From Macrolepiota albuminosa (taxonomy: Eukaryota; Basidiomycota; Agaricomycetes; Agaricales; Agaricaceae), in contig JAMWFC010000114.1 of assembly GCA_027475525.1 (NCBI GenBank), forward strand, positions 810,580 to 874,579: DNA of 64,000 nucleotides, in the 5' to 3' direction. Below, piece by piece: positions 62,301 to 64,000 of this stretch. Each line of letters opens with the position of its first letter. Position 1 is the first letter of the stretch. Under the pieces are notes generated by a model. It was given only the letters and a program-made list of their open reading frames with translations. It was not told the origin of the DNA and made no database searches. Position numbers and translations under genes: made by a program.

Positions 62301-63333
62301 TGGAGACTAATGCTAGTAATGATCTGAATGACCATGGATTTCTATGATACCTACTCTGTAGCTAAGCAAAGAATCAGTATAGTAGCTAATGATGAATGTT
62401 TTGTATCACCAAGTGGAACTTCAGTATAATAAGTTAGAAAGGTAAAAGCAGAAGGAGTAGATAAAGAATAATAAGAAACTGGTTGTTGAAAAACCTTGTG
62501 CAGCATATGATTTGAGACAGGAACATTGTTACTAAGAGAAGGAAAAGAATGAAACTGATTGGATGTATAAGTATCAGGACGAATGTTGGTTGGAGAAGTT
62601 ACATAATTTAGGTCAGAGTATACTGAGTAGGAAGTATGAGATCTGAAGAGTAGTAAATTTATGTTTTGTAATTGAATTGAAGGTGGATATGGAGAGGAAT
62701 GAAAATATTCTGGATGCACAGAATTAGGACAAAAACTCATGTAAGGTATATCATGGTGAGACATGAAAGAGGATTGGTGATTCAAAAAAAGTTCTGATTC
62801 TGTGGAGGTGGTAAAAAAATTAGTTGTTTGTTGATATTGTAAAATGTAAAAGAAGGAGAGGGTAGAACAGAGGGTGGTTGTACTGGACAACAAGAAGATG
62901 GAGCATGAAAAGATAGAAAGCAATTTGTTTGTAGTCAATATAATTGGGAAGTATTAAAAAATCTATTGTTTTGAAAAGTAGCTGAAGATGAAGCATTAAA
63001 GATATTTAAAACAAAATTAGAAGAATGAGAATACAGCATCAGTGATAGGTTCTTTGATCATTGAGTTGTTCAATCAAGTCCTAGGATGGCCAGAGGCAGA
63101 TAATACTTTATCAGGATTGGCAGACTATAGATGTTGAGAGGATTGTTGATCTCCACTTGGAGAGGAAAACATGATCAAAATTAAGTGACAAAAAATGCCA
63201 ACAACAATCAATGATATAATGAGTGACAATGAAAAGATTGGTGATGTGGAGGCAGCCACACGTTATAGAAGACAAATGAAAAAGTTGTTTCCACTTTGTA
63301 TATACAGATGGTCATAAAAGAAAGCTCATAATC
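62301..63333 (-). other. Copia-like leader region, unassigned
   Basis: One 195-codon serine/threonine- and phenylalanine-rich frame (62938-62351) has no recognisable domain. It may be the decayed start of gag or an element leader. Confidence 0.3.
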
Positions 63334-63520
63334 TGTAAGATCTAAAATACAATAAGTAAAATTAGCCTCAGTATGCATGTCAAGAGATGAAGAAGCAACT
63401 ATATTATATATCAAAAATACAATAAGTAAAATTCTATATACATATAGCAATTAAAGTCTAGCTATAAGAAAAAAAGAAAAAAGAAGAACTCACAGCCTCA
63501 GTATGCATTGATAGAACCCT

Positions 63521-64000
63521 ACACAGGCTAGGCACATTAATAGCATGCTTAGCATCAGCTTTAGACACCTTGCTGTGCTCATTCCAAACTTGGTGCATAC
63601 AATTTATCTATTTTAGGCCTTACTTAACAGCCATGCATGGCAAGCAATGGAACTGATCAATGATAGTGCTGGTGGCAGCTGGAATGACAGATGACAGCTG
63701 ACAATCATGCTATTAGCAAGCACTGACAGGTGGCATCAATCAACCAGCACATGATATAGCTAGCCAACAATAGCACTTACAAATTGGGAATAATGGCATT
63801 TATTCACGACAAATAGCTTGGTGTTTTACCCTGGCACCACAATGGCACTCTTCCTCGGTCAGCTAGATAGCTTTTTTATTTCATTTCTCATTATTTAATT
63901 TAATGCATGATATTTAATTACATTTTTTACAGTTCACTACTCCTTGGCAACCCCTTAGCCATTTAGCAACAGGAAACTTATTTTTATTATAAATACTTAT
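63521..64000. other. No feature recognised
   Basis: Sequence after the last copia-like repeat, to the end of the window. Confidence 0.5.

Larger units (their letters stand above)
56812..63520 (-). mobile_element. Ty1/copia-like element, strongly decayed
   Basis: The minus strand carries Gag with a zinc knuckle, integrase, reverse transcriptase and RNase H in copia order. TGTAAGACCTAAAACACAAT at 56812 recurs as TGTAAGATCTAAAATACAAT at 63334, and the following 120 bp also recur (rearranged) up to about 63520; these are candidate LTRs. A Tc1 element is inserted at 57951-59142. The whole region is AT-rich and full of stops. Confidence 0.72.

Noticed and set aside
62351..62938. A 195-codon host gene at the right end
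   Set aside because: It lies inside a decayed copia-like element in AT-rich DNA and shows no known domain.
1..64000. rRNA genes, replication origins, bacterial operons or riboswitches
   Set aside because: Nothing resembling them was seen. The gene structure is fungal, with short GT-AG introns.

Overview
The window looks like a transposon-rich chromosomal region of an Agaricomycete (mushroom-forming basidiomycete). The signs are GT-AG introns of about 47-65 nt, KDZ-type DNA transposase genes, a fungal TET/JBP 2-oxoglutarate oxygenase, Ty3/gypsy and Ty1/copia retrotransposons, and Tc1/mariner elements. Only three stretches look like ordinary host genes: an FAD amine oxidase (40252-42212), an MMS2-type ubiquitin-conjugating enzyme variant (43362-43935) and a terpene-synthase-like gene (about 45226-46077).

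Layout. 1-3717: gag and protease of a decayed gypsy element on the minus strand, running off the left edge and inserted into the N-terminal part of a KDZ transposase gene (3718-4424, minus). 4425-5391: a 5'-truncated TET/JBP gene on the plus strand. The block 4071-6331 recurs at 8884-12072, where the TET gene has its first exon. 6770-8937: a divergent pair, family X (minus) and family Y (plus, with a viroplasmin/RNase H1 N-terminal-like domain). 11296-13492 and 21732-25006 are long inverted arms around a decayed KDZ transposase (14641-18928, minus) and a co-directional zinc-cluster/coiled-coil gene (18960-20825, minus). The inner parts of the arms and nearby sequence carry tRNA-Gly-like units. 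25373-28209: a second Y/X divergent pair in mirror orientation. 28495-29239: a 181-bp satellite. 29426-31145: a Tc1 fragment and a third X copy split by a Tc1 deletion derivative. 31684-39256: an LTR-to-LTR copia element with a 5-bp target duplication, itself split by a Tc1 element. 40-46 kb: the host-gene island. 46-64 kb: AT-rich sequence with a decayed chromodomain gypsy element, its solo LTRs, and a decayed copia element containing a Tc1 element.

The most interesting system is the KDZ-TET/JBP-X-Y assemblage at about 3.7-28.2 kb: a DNA transposase, a predicted 5-methylcytosine oxidase placed head-to-head with a KDZ remnant, and repeated accessory gene pairs arranged almost symmetrically around a central transposase. 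Most copies are broken, and most in-frame stops are TGA where CGA is expected, as in CpG deamination.

A warning for every gene model here: at least 20 places carry a direct tandem duplication with an offset of exactly 77 bp, in unrelated sequence. This looks like un-collapsed k=77 contig overlaps from a de Bruijn assembly. Several reading frames become continuous if one copy is removed.
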